Source: Bacteroidales bacterium
GTDB lineage: Bacteria; Bacteroidota; Bacteroidia; Bacteroidales; F082
DNA: 64,000 nucleotides
Assembly: GCA_024400425.1 (NCBI GenBank)
Contig: JAKSMV010000006.1
Coordinates: 1-64,000, forward strand
Direction of reading: 5' to 3'
The translations under genes and the position numbers were made by a program. Below the pieces are notes generated by a model. It was not told the origin of the DNA and did no database searches. It worked only from the letters and a program-made list of their open reading frames with translations. Below are positions 15,466-23,111 of the stretch, piece after piece; position 1 is the first letter of the stretch, and each line of letters begins with the position of its first letter.

Positions 15466-15944
15466 AAAAAATAATATTGATAGCAATATTGTGTTTATCG
15501 ATAAATAGATTGTCAGCTCAAGTTGAGAATCAGTTAAGCACAATGGTCACCGAAAGTGTCAACGAATTTGTTGAATTTCTTAACCTTGAAAAATCATCGA
15601 CATTATATGTCAATGTGGATAATTTGCCAAAAGATTTTTGTTGTGACGATTTGGGTATCAATCCTATTTCTATTAAAGCGATTAAAAATTGTTCAAAAGA
15701 GACAAAAAGGCAATTGAGGAAAGATCACATTTCAGTTATTGAAGTAAATATCATACTTTTAGATGGGGAAATTCATGTTCTAGTTGAAAAGTTATTCGTC
15801 ACATATGTAAAAAGGGGAACACTAGGTGTTGGGAAGGGAGAGAATTGCCGTTGTTCAATATATCGCTACTCTTGCGAAAAGCAGGAATGGGAGAAAATTG
15901 AATCATTATGGTTCAGCGACTACAAATCGAAAAGGGAAAGATAG
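15462..15944 (+). CDS. Candidate immunity protein of the Rhs-JAB toxin, exported
   Basis: This 160-residue protein overlaps the toxin gene by the ATGA tetranucleotide, so the two are translationally coupled. It starts with a signal peptide (MKKIILIAILCLSINRLSAQ), implying action in the periplasm or at the surface. The mature part is of mixed charge with cysteines (FCCDDLG, ENCRCS) and no motif I recognise. Position directly behind a polymorphic toxin tip, small size and similar AT-rich composition are the usual marks of an immunity gene. An export signal would mean protection before the toxin reaches the cytoplasm, or that the pair acts outside the cell. The assignment rests on context alone. 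Confidence 0.6.
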   Translation: MKKIILIAILCLSINRLSAQVENQLSTMVTESVNEFVEFLNLEKSSTLYVNVDNLPKDFCCDDLGINPISIKAIKNCSKETKRQLRKDHISVIEVNIILLDGEIHVLVEKLFVTYVKRGTLGVGKGENCRCSIYRYSCEKQEWEKIESLWFSDYKSKRER

Positions 15945-16049
15945 ACTTGTAGAGCAGAACAATTAAACAACAATCTTTTTTCATCTACAGATAGACGGAA
16001 AGCTGTTTACTACTTTCATTAACTATCAATATATCGTTATTTCCCCAAC

Positions 16050-16083
16050 AAAGGTTGGCTCGCCACCACGAGCCAACCTTTTT
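16050..16083 (+). terminator. Terminator after the toxin/immunity pair
   Basis: The stem AAAGGTTGGCTCG / CGAGCCAACCTTT (16050-16062, 16069-16081) is followed by T. Most of the stem sequence recurs at 16826. Confidence 0.85.
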
Positions 16084-16150
16084 CGCATTTTGCAGCGCAT
16101 ATTGACAAAAATAATCCTTCCATCCGCTTGACATTTTGCCACCATGTGCT

Positions 16151-16158
16151 TAACTTTG
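16151..16158 (+). promoter_or_regulatory. -7 promoter box of the 208-residue lipoprotein
   Basis: TAACTTTG fits TAnnTTTG, 24 bp before the ATG at 16183. It shares TAACTTTGCAGCG with the box of the Rhs gene. Confidence 0.5.
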
Positions 16159-16182
16159 CAGCGCAAAAAAAGCACAAGAAAC

Positions 16183-16809
16183 ATGAAAGAGAGATTTATA
16201 TGCAATTATCATTGTTGGAAGCACATTTATTTTGCCGTTCTGATTCTTGTTTTGTCGTCATGCGCAGTGAGGCAAGCAACAACGCAATCACAAATGCCTA
16301 ACGAGAAGGGATGCGCTGAATTGTACGGTGAATTGGAAACGAAGGCCATTCCAATACGTCAAGATTTGGTAAGCTTCTTTTGTTATGAAGGTCCTACGTT
16401 TTTGCCGAAGAGCGACACTGTAGAAATAACCGTTCCGAGCAAACTTAATTCTAACATCTTAAATTTTGATCCAAACACAAAAGCGTTCTTTGCATACAAC
16501 AATGGTGCTTCAATTTGGATTAATTACAAACAGTATAATTCTAAGCTTGAACAAAGAATATGGGATGCTGTTATGAGAATACAGTGTGGATTTGAAGGTG
16601 AAACTTTCTTCGTGCCAGAGACGACCATAACCGAAGGCATAGATGAAAACGGATTATGCTGGAGAACAGTGAATTTTGAATTCATGTCCTATGGTTACGG
16701 CTATGTCCCACCAGAACACAAGTGGTATTTCGACAAAATCCTTGAGAGTTTCCACAAAAAGACGCCGAGCTATCAAGAGGTGTTTGAGGAACTTTTAAAG
16801 ACGCTGTAA
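16183..16809 (+). CDS. Lipoprotein of unknown function in the accessory region
   Basis: This 208-residue protein has a hydrophobic leader ending in LVLSSCAVRQ (lipobox LSSC), so it is probably a lipoprotein. The mature part is soluble, with several aromatic residues (FFCYEGPTFLP, SYGYGYVPPEHKWYF) and no recognised motif. The frame is open back to 16144, but that start lies before the promoter box at 16151, so 16183 is used. It sits between two terminators that share the same stem, and inside the segment flanked by the 109-bp direct repeats. It could be a second immunity or cargo gene of the toxin island; nothing in the sequence proves that. Confidence 0.65.
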   Translation: MKERFICNYHCWKHIYFAVLILVLSSCAVRQATTQSQMPNEKGCAELYGELETKAIPIRQDLVSFFCYEGPTFLPKSDTVEITVPSKLNSNILNFDPNTKAFFAYNNGASIWINYKQYNSKLEQRIWDAVMRIQCGFEGETFFVPETTITEGIDENGLCWRTVNFEFMSYGYGYVPPEHKWYFDKILESFHKKTPSYQEVFEELLKTL

Positions 16810-16825
16810 AGCTGTGTTGCTTTTC

Positions 16826-16859
16826 AAAAGGTTGGCTCTGAAGGGTGAGCCAACCTTTT
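16826..16859 (+). terminator. Terminator after the accessory lipoprotein
   Basis: AAAAGGTTGGCTC (16826-16838) pairs with GAGCCAACCTTTT (16847-16859). It uses the same stem as the terminator at 16050 with a different loop. Confidence 0.85.
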
Positions 16860-16917
16860 CCTCACTTTGCCGCGTATAATGGGCATGCGGTAAAGCATTA
16901 ATGAGGGTGTTTCAGAG

Positions 16918-17026
16918 CAGTGACTCACGTGCACTGCTAAACCTCTGCTGCCCTTACAGGGCTTCGCAAAGTCCCGTAGGGACGACAGAGATTTAGCAGA
17001 CGGTGAAGCGCAGCGGAACCCCTGCC
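16918..17026. repeat. 109-bp dispersed repeat, right copy
   Basis: This is the direct-orientation partner of 13125-13233. After it, to about 17060, comes a weak REP-like remnant (CCGCTTCATACCTCGCCATG). The rest of the 345-bp gap before the hydrogenase-like operon shows only a possible promoter. Confidence 0.85.
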
Positions 17027-17119
17027 CTAAAACGGACTGCCGCTTCATACCTCGCCATGACTTTTGGCCTTTTTCACATGCCATTACACATTCCGCATTG
17101 GCAATTCGGCATTATTCCG

Positions 17120-17127
17120 TATCTTCG
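17120..17127 (+). promoter_or_regulatory. Possible -7 box of the hydrogenase-like operon
   Basis: TATCTTCG differs from TAnnTTTG at one base and lies 27 bp before the ATG at 17155. It is the only candidate in the gap. Confidence 0.35.
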
Positions 17128-17154
17128 CGCCCGTTTTCATAAAACCGTCAAACA

Positions 17155-18840
17155 ATGACCCTTTTGAGCCTATTTAACGTCCCCGACCGGCTGTCGTGGT
17201 GGTTCATCGCCATCATCACCTTGATTTTCACCGCCGGCGCTTTTTACGGGGCTGACTATCTTAAAGCCTACAAACAACACCGCAAGGAACTCGGGCTACA
17301 CGTTTTCTGGTACCTGCTGACCTTTGCATCGATGATTCTGCTGACACTGACCCAACATGCCGTCGCCTTTTTGGTGACCTGGGAACTGATGGCCCTCGGC
17401 AGTTTCTTCCTCATCATCTTCGAGAGTTGGAACAGCGATGTCATCAAGGCTGGTATCAATTTCTTCATCCAGTCGCACATCAGCGTGGTCTTCCTGACCA
17501 TCGGATTCCTGATGATGTACAACAAGACCGGCTCCTTCCTTTGGACGGATTGGAGTGCCTATCAAGGTCCTTGCGGACTGCCGTTTGCCTTCGTGTGCTG
17601 CGGTTTCGCCATCAAGGCGGGCTTTGTGCCTTTCCACACATGGCTTCCCGTGGCGCATCCTGCCGCTCCGGCACACATCTCCGGCGTGATGTCGGGTGTC
17701 ATCATCAAAATCGGCATCTACGGACTGCTGCGTTCCGTGATGATTTTCAATGTCGATTTGGTTCTTGCTGGTAAAATCATCCTTGCAGTCGCCGCCATCA
17801 GCGGACTCTACGGCGTGATGATGGCCATCGTGCAGCACAACCTGAAGCGACTCCTCGCCTATCACAGCATCGAAAACATCGGCATCATCGGCATGGGCAT
17901 CGGATTGGGCTGCATTGCCAAAGGACTTGGAATGCAAGAGATTGCATCGTTGGCTTTCGGAGGTGCGCTGCTCCACACCCTAAACCACGCGCTGTTCAAA
18001 TCGACGCTGTTTTTCACTGCCGGCAATGTCTATCAAGCCACACACACGCTCAACGTGGAACATCTCGGTGGCCTCCTGAAACGCCTCCCGCTGACAGGTT
18101 TTTTCTTCCTCGTTGCAGCAGTGGCCATCTGCGGATTGCCCCCGATGAACGGTTTCGTTTCCGAAATCATGATTTATCTTGGTCTGTTCGATTATCTCGG
18201 GCAAGCCTCTATCCTATCACAAGTCGGTGCTGTCGGCGCCATTTTGGCCTTAGTGATGATTGGCGGTTTGGCCATTCTCTGCTTCACAAAAGCCTTTGGC
18301 GTGGTTTTCCTTGGCGAAGCCCGCACCACATTGCCCGAGCATAAGGAATTCGGCGCATTACGCATCGTGCCGCTGGCCATTCTGTCGTTGGTCATGCTGT
18401 CGGTGGGCGTTTATCCGGAATTTTATGTTCAGCAAATCAACAACATAATGCCTTTGTTCGGTTGCCCGGAAATCGCGTTGAACGGCACCATCGCCTCCAT
18501 CGGTAGGGTTTCGGCCATCGTCATCGCGGTGACTGCCTTGCTTTGGCTTGTGCGCCGTCTCGCCACACGCGGCAAGAGCCTTGAGACTGGCCCGACATGG
18601 GGCTGCGGCTACACGGTGGCCTCGCCCAAGCTGCAATACACAGCCACCTCGTTCGTCAAGACCTATTCGAAACTCTTTAACGGCGTGCTGAAAAGCGGCT
18701 TCCTTGAAAAAGCAGCCAACGCTTACGTCAGGTTCACCAGCAAGTTCGCCTTCCTGCAAAATGGCCGCTTGCAATCCTATATCTTATATGGTATCATTTT
18801 CATTGTCACCACTATCGTTTTAACCCTTGTGATATGCTAA
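17155..18840 (+). CDS. HyfB/HycC-like antiporter subunit of a hydrogenase-like membrane complex
   Basis: This 561-residue, roughly 14-span protein belongs to the proton-translocating antiporter family shared by complex I (NuoL/M/N), Mrp antiporters and group 4 hydrogenases. Residues of the ion channel are present: E77 in TWELMALGS, K154 in GFAIKAGFVPFHTWLP, H161, and K185 in SGVIIKIGIYG. It is the first gene of six in the order B-C-E-F-G-I found in Hyf-type operons. The next gene starts inside its last codons (7-bp overlap). The role should be to move H+ or Na+ across the inner membrane, driven by the attached soluble module. The degenerate redox sites of the last two genes leave the driving reaction open. 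Confidence 0.85.
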   Translation: MTLLSLFNVPDRLSWWFIAIITLIFTAGAFYGADYLKAYKQHRKELGLHVFWYLLTFASMILLTLTQHAVAFLVTWELMALGSFFLIIFESWNSDVIKAGINFFIQSHISVVFLTIGFLMMYNKTGSFLWTDWSAYQGPCGLPFAFVCCGFAIKAGFVPFHTWLPVAHPAAPAHISGVMSGVIIKIGIYGLLRSVMIFNVDLVLAGKIILAVAAISGLYGVMMAIVQHNLKRLLAYHSIENIGIIGMGIGLGCIAKGLGMQEIASLAFGGALLHTLNHALFKSTLFFTAGNVYQATHTLNVEHLGGLLKRLPLTGFFFLVAAVAICGLPPMNGFVSEIMIYLGLFDYLGQASILSQVGAVGAILALVMIGGLAILCFTKAFGVVFLGEARTTLPEHKEFGALRIVPLAILSLVMLSVGVYPEFYVQQINNIMPLFGCPEIALNGTIASIGRVSAIVIAVTALLWLVRRLATRGKSLETGPTWGCGYTVASPKLQYTATSFVKTYSKLFNGVLKSGFLEKAANAYVRFTSKFAFLQNGRLQSYILYGIIFIVTTIVLTLVIC

Positions 18841-19727
18841 GTTTCGCTTTAATCATATTGGCCTCGCTGTTTTTCAGCGGCCTCATCGTGCGCACCAAGA
18901 GCATCTGCGCAGGGCGCAAAGGTCCAGGCATCTTTCAGCCTCTCAAGGATGTGCGCCGCCTGTTCAAAAAAGGAACGGTCTATAGCACCAGCACGACCTT
19001 CGTCTTCCGCATCGCTCCGCTTATCTATGCAGCCTCGGTGCTGATGGCCTGTGCCTGCATTCCTTTTGGTGGCAAACCAGGACTTATTCACTTTGAAGGC
19101 GATTTCGTTTTCTTCGCATACGTCCTTTCTCTGGGCAAGTTCTTCTGCATTATCGCTGCCTTGGATGCCGCCTCGAGTTTCGAAGGCATGGGAGCATCGC
19201 GCGAAGCACTTTATTCCATGTTGGCCGAACCTGCGTTTTTCCTCATCATGGGCAGCATCTCGCTCATCAGCGGACACACGAGTTTCGTCGATATTTTCGC
19301 CAACTTGAACAGTTACGATGATGCTTTCCACATCGGCGCCACCATCGTGATGGCTGTCATCCTGTTGATTATCGCCATGGTTGAAAGCAGCCGTCTCCCC
19401 ATCGACGACCCCAAGACACACCTTGAACTGACCATGATTCACGAAGTGATGATTCTCGACAACAGCGGCTTCGACTTGGGCCTGATTCTCTCGACGGGAT
19501 ATATGAAATTCGCCATGTACGGTGCCCTGATTGCCAACCTGTTTCTGGCTGGTCCATTGGCCATGTCGATAGGCATTTTCTTCCTCGTGCAAGCCGTTTG
19601 CGCCATTGCCATAGGCATCACCGAATCGTTTATGGCGAGATTCAGAATGAACCACAATCCCGAGTTCATCTTCAGCGTTGCCGCTGCGGCTTTGGTGTTA
19701 GTTTTTTCAATTATGCAATTCAGTTAA
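18834..19727 (+). CDS. HyfC/HycD-like (NuoH-type) membrane subunit
   Basis: This 297-residue protein with about eight spans is of the NuoH/HycD family, which anchors the hydrophilic arm and forms the entry to the ion path. Family blocks are visible: AGRKGPGIFQPLKDVRRLFKK on the cytoplasmic loop, FEGMGASREALYSMLAEP, and the acidic loop SRLPIDDPKTHLELTMIHEVM. The GRxGPGxxQP stretch is the usual contact loop to the large and small soluble subunits, so the membrane arm seems built to dock a normal hydrophilic arm. It overlaps the upstream gene by 7 bp and is 3 bp before the next. Confidence 0.85.
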   Translation: MLSFALIILASLFFSGLIVRTKSICAGRKGPGIFQPLKDVRRLFKKGTVYSTSTTFVFRIAPLIYAASVLMACACIPFGGKPGLIHFEGDFVFFAYVLSLGKFFCIIAALDAASSFEGMGASREALYSMLAEPAFFLIMGSISLISGHTSFVDIFANLNSYDDAFHIGATIVMAVILLIIAMVESSRLPIDDPKTHLELTMIHEVMILDNSGFDLGLILSTGYMKFAMYGALIANLFLAGPLAMSIGIFFLVQAVCAIAIGITESFMARFRMNHNPEFIFSVAAAALVLVFSIMQFS

Positions 19728-19730
19728 GCC

Positions 19731-20360
19731 ATGAAAGAAATCATAATGATGCTGTTTATCATCACCATCTTTTTGATGGCTACAGCAAACCGACTGAGAA
19801 ATTACGTGAAATTAGTGATGGTGCAAGGTTTCCTGCTCTTCGCTCTTGCCATTGTACAACTGAACGAGATTACGGTGTCCAACCTCGTTTGGATTGCCAT
19901 CGAGACCTTGCTGTTCAAGTCCATTGCAGTGCCTGTTTTTCTGTTCCGACTCATCAACCGCAACAAGATTACCCGCGAAGCCGAGCCGTTCCTGCCGCAT
20001 TTTGCCTCCTTGGCCATCACAGTGGTCATCGTTGCAGGAATGTATGTCCTGATTAGTGCCGTCAACGACGAGGGAATCGGAAAACTCTTCTTCGTCACAT
20101 CCATGTCGGCCATCCTGTTCGGATTGTATTTCATCTGCTCGCGCCGCAAGCTCCTTTCGCACCTGATTGGCTACATGGTCATCGAAAACGGCGTTTTCAT
20201 CCTGACTTTGGCCGTCGGCAATCACATGCCTTTCCTCGTCAATTTGGGCGTGCTGCTCGACATTTTCGCCAGCGTGTTGCTGTTGGGCTTCTTCGCGGGC
20301 AAGATTGGCGACGTGTTCAAATCGACAGATGTAGATTCATTAACAACCTTAAAAGACTGA
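19731..20360 (+). CDS. HyfE-like (NuoK-type) small membrane subunit
   Basis: The 209-residue protein has about six or seven hydrophobic segments and a C-terminal part resembling NuoK/HyfE (LSHLIGYMVIENGVFILTLAVG, with Glu in IENG). Such subunits sit between the NuoH-type anchor and the antiporter-type subunits and carry conserved glutamates of the ion path. It is placed between HyfC-like and HyfF-like genes with gaps of 3 and 4 bp, so translation is probably coupled. Family assignment is by these motifs and by position. Confidence 0.75.
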   Translation: MKEIIMMLFIITIFLMATANRLRNYVKLVMVQGFLLFALAIVQLNEITVSNLVWIAIETLLFKSIAVPVFLFRLINRNKITREAEPFLPHFASLAITVVIVAGMYVLISAVNDEGIGKLFFVTSMSAILFGLYFICSRRKLLSHLIGYMVIENGVFILTLAVGNHMPFLVNLGVLLDIFASVLLLGFFAGKIGDVFKSTDVDSLTTLKD

Positions 20361-20364
20361 TGCC

Positions 20365-21642
20365 ATGCAATATTTCACACTCGATTCACTCTCAATCCTG
20401 ATGATGGCCGTGCTTGCCATCGTATTGTTGCCAGTCTTGATTCATTCCATCATCTATTTCCATGATTTCAAGGCTCCTAAGGGGCAAAAAGCCATTTATT
20501 ACACCGCCTTGTTCGTCCTAACCGCTGCTTTGGCATTAGGCTACATGTCGAACCAAATCGCAATGACTTGGGTGCTCACCGAAGTCACGACATTGGCGGC
20601 AGGTATGCTGATTTACCATCATCGCGAAGAACTGGCACTCGAAGCCGTATGGAAATATGTGTTTGTCTGCGCCATCAGCGTTACGTTCATCTTTATCGGC
20701 ATCCTGTTTTGGAGTCTCGCCCTCTATCGTTGCGGCTCATCCGATTTGAGTTATGCCAACTTGATGGCTTACAGCGACAAGATGGATCCTTTCTGGTTGA
20801 AGATGGGTTATATCTTCATCTTCTGCGGATATACCGCCAAGATGGGACTTTTCCCCATGTTCACCGCTGGCATCGATGCCAAGGACAACGCCCCAGGTCC
20901 AGCCGCCGCCATGCTTTCAAGCGTGCTGGTGAATCTCGGTTTCGTGGGCATTTTCCGCACTTACGCTGTCGTGGCAGGCAGTAGTTCGGCACAATGGGGA
21001 CGTATTCTTATGATTGTCACCGCTGTTTTGACGCTATTCATCGCAACGACCTATATGGTGAAGATTTGCAACTACAAACGAATGCTGGCCTATTCGAGCA
21101 TTGAGCACAGTGCCATCGTGATTCTCGGTCTGTGTTTCGGCAAAGTCGGCATCATCTTCGCCATCCTGCATTTGCTGATGCACACCCTCGTGAAAGGCGG
21201 TCTGTTCCTGCATTACAACCAATTGGTGAAAGTTTATGGCACCAAAATGATGGACAAAATGGGCGGTTATCTGCAACTCAATCCATTTGGCGCCATCGTC
21301 TTGTTGCTGGGACTTTTCTCCATCACCGCCATTCCGCCGTCGGGCATGTTCATGAGCGAACTCGGCATATTCAATGCCATGATAGAAAGCGGTTGCTGGT
21401 GGCTCGTTGTCATCGTTGCCTTGTTCCTCACCGTGCTGATTTGGGCCATCTGCAAGAGCATCATCCAAGTGATTTTCCTGCCCTTGAAACCCGAAGTCGC
21501 CGCCGAACTGAAGGCCCCGCACCTCAGCCCGTTGCGCAGCGTGTCGCAACTCATCCTGTTTGGTTTGGCCATTTATATCGGCTATGCTTGTCCTGATTGT
21601 ATAACCCAATTGATAAACGACGTCGCTTCGTTGATTTACTGA
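20365..21642 (+). CDS. HyfF-like antiporter subunit
   Basis: This 425-residue polytopic protein is the second antiporter-type subunit. Channel residues are kept: E73 in WVLTEVTTLAAG, K159 in GYTAKMGLFPMFTAG. At the position of the second lysine stands N190 (SSVLVNLGF), which I recall is also the case in HyfF-type proteins. The sequence resembles NuoN/HyfF more than the first antiporter gene of this operon. It is followed after 1 bp by the large soluble subunit. Together with the HyfB-like protein the complex has two predicted ion channels besides the path through the NuoH/NuoK-type subunits. Confidence 0.83.
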   Translation: MQYFTLDSLSILMMAVLAIVLLPVLIHSIIYFHDFKAPKGQKAIYYTALFVLTAALALGYMSNQIAMTWVLTEVTTLAAGMLIYHHREELALEAVWKYVFVCAISVTFIFIGILFWSLALYRCGSSDLSYANLMAYSDKMDPFWLKMGYIFIFCGYTAKMGLFPMFTAGIDAKDNAPGPAAAMLSSVLVNLGFVGIFRTYAVVAGSSSAQWGRILMIVTAVLTLFIATTYMVKICNYKRMLAYSSIEHSAIVILGLCFGKVGIIFAILHLLMHTLVKGGLFLHYNQLVKVYGTKMMDKMGGYLQLNPFGAIVLLLGLFSITAIPPSGMFMSELGIFNAMIESGCWWLVVIVALFLTVLIWAICKSIIQVIFLPLKPEVAAELKAPHLSPLRSVSQLILFGLAIYIGYACPDCITQLINDVASLIY

Positions 21643-21643
21643 T

Positions 21644-23107
21644 ATGAAAACCCTGACACTCTACAATAATGGCCGAAGCGTAGCCTTTGGCGATATTCCG
21701 CAGACCACCGATTATCATGAATTTACGCAATATGTTCATGAAGCGATGGCCAACGATGCATATCATTGCGTATCTTATTTCGGCTACCCGAATGCTGATG
21801 CGCTGCAACTGATAATGTGTCTTGCCAACGATACAAACGGTACAATAGAGGTTTTCTCTTTTGTTTTGAAAGAGAAAAATTGTCCTTCATTGAAAATCAG
21901 GGCGATTGACCGTTTTGAAAGAGAGATAGCCGAGAATTTCGGCATCGCGTTTGAAGGACATCAATGGCCAAAACCTGTTCGCACGGCACCCGACGACTAT
22001 CCCTTCTATCGTGCCGATGATGAAGAACTGCACGAAGTAGGCGTTGGACCTATCCACGCAGGTGTCATTGAGCCGGGCCATTTCCGCTTCACTTGCGAAG
22101 GAGAAAAAATCCTCAATCTTGAGATTATGCTTGGCTATCAGCATCGCGGTGTCGAAAAACTGATGCTTGAGAAACCTCTGCTGAGTCAGAAAGCCATGCT
22201 AGCCGAATCGGTGGCGGGCGACAGTGCTGTGAGTCACGGCATCGCTTTTGCCACGAGCTATGAAGCCCTTTGCGACTATCAAATCAACGAGCGCGCCGCC
22301 GTAGAACGCATGATTGCGTGCGAGTTGGAGCGTATGGCCATCCATACCGGCGATCTCAGCGCCATTTGCGGCGATGTGGCCTATCAGCTTGGCAATGCCG
22401 TCTATGGCAGGTTGCGCACGCCTATCATCAATTTCATGCAAAAATGGTGCGGCAACCGTTTGGGCAAGACCATGGTTCGTCCTTTTGAGGCTCCATACGA
22501 CCTGACTCCAGAACTTATCGCTGACTTACATGCTACGCTCAACGCCTACGAGAAGGATTTCACACAAATGAGCAACAAAATCAAGCGCTGTCCGTCAGTC
22601 CTGTCGCGACTCGAACGCACTGGCACGGTAACGCGCGAGCAAGCCGTAGAAATAGGCGCCGTTGGCATGGCCTCACGTGCATCAGGCATGTTGAGAGACA
22701 TTCGCAGTACACATCCCTATCTGAAATATGAAGGTCAAGTAAAACTTGTCGTCAAGAAGCACGGCGACGTGTATTCACGCACTCAGGTCAGAATCGAGGA
22801 AGTATATGAATCGCTTGCACTCATCAGAAAATTAGTTGACAATCTTCCTGCTGCCCAAGCAAGCCATACAGCTGAGCCACAGTTGCAAGCCAACCGTTTC
22901 GCCTTGAGCCTTGTGGAAGGCTGGCGTGGCGAGATTTGCCATTGCGCCATCACCGACAACAGCGGAAAATTAGCATTGTACAAGATAAAAGACCCTTCGT
23001 TCCACAACTGGGACGCCCTTGAGCTGGCAGTCAGAAACAACGAGATTTCCGACTTCCCGATTTGCAACAAAAGTTTCAACCTCTCCTATTGCGGACACGA
23101 TTTATAA
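21644..23107 (+). CDS. Large subunit related to [NiFe] hydrogenase/NuoCD but without the NiFe cysteines
   Basis: The 487-residue protein fuses a NuoC-like domain (about 1-125, with RFEREIAENFGIAFEGH) to a NuoD/hydrogenase large-subunit domain (GYQHRGVEKLML, then the L1 region). In active group 4 hydrogenases the L1 motif reads RxCGxC; here it reads ESVAGDSAVSH, so A191 and S194 replace both cysteines. The C-terminal L2 motif DPCxxC is also lost; the chain ends SYCGHDL with one Cys. It therefore cannot hold a normal NiFe centre. This is the defining trait of Ehr (energy-converting hydrogenase related) proteins. No hyp maturation genes are nearby. It could bind a quinone or another partner as NuoD does, but the sequence does not say. 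Confidence 0.82.
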   Translation: MKTLTLYNNGRSVAFGDIPQTTDYHEFTQYVHEAMANDAYHCVSYFGYPNADALQLIMCLANDTNGTIEVFSFVLKEKNCPSLKIRAIDRFEREIAENFGIAFEGHQWPKPVRTAPDDYPFYRADDEELHEVGVGPIHAGVIEPGHFRFTCEGEKILNLEIMLGYQHRGVEKLMLEKPLLSQKAMLAESVAGDSAVSHGIAFATSYEALCDYQINERAAVERMIACELERMAIHTGDLSAICGDVAYQLGNAVYGRLRTPIINFMQKWCGNRLGKTMVRPFEAPYDLTPELIADLHATLNAYEKDFTQMSNKIKRCPSVLSRLERTGTVTREQAVEIGAVGMASRASGMLRDIRSTHPYLKYEGQVKLVVKKHGDVYSRTQVRIEEVYESLALIRKLVDNLPAAQASHTAEPQLQANRFALSLVEGWRGEICHCAITDNSGKLALYKIKDPSFHNWDALELAVRNNEISDFPICNKSFNLSYCGHDL

Positions 23108-23111
23108 AGCC

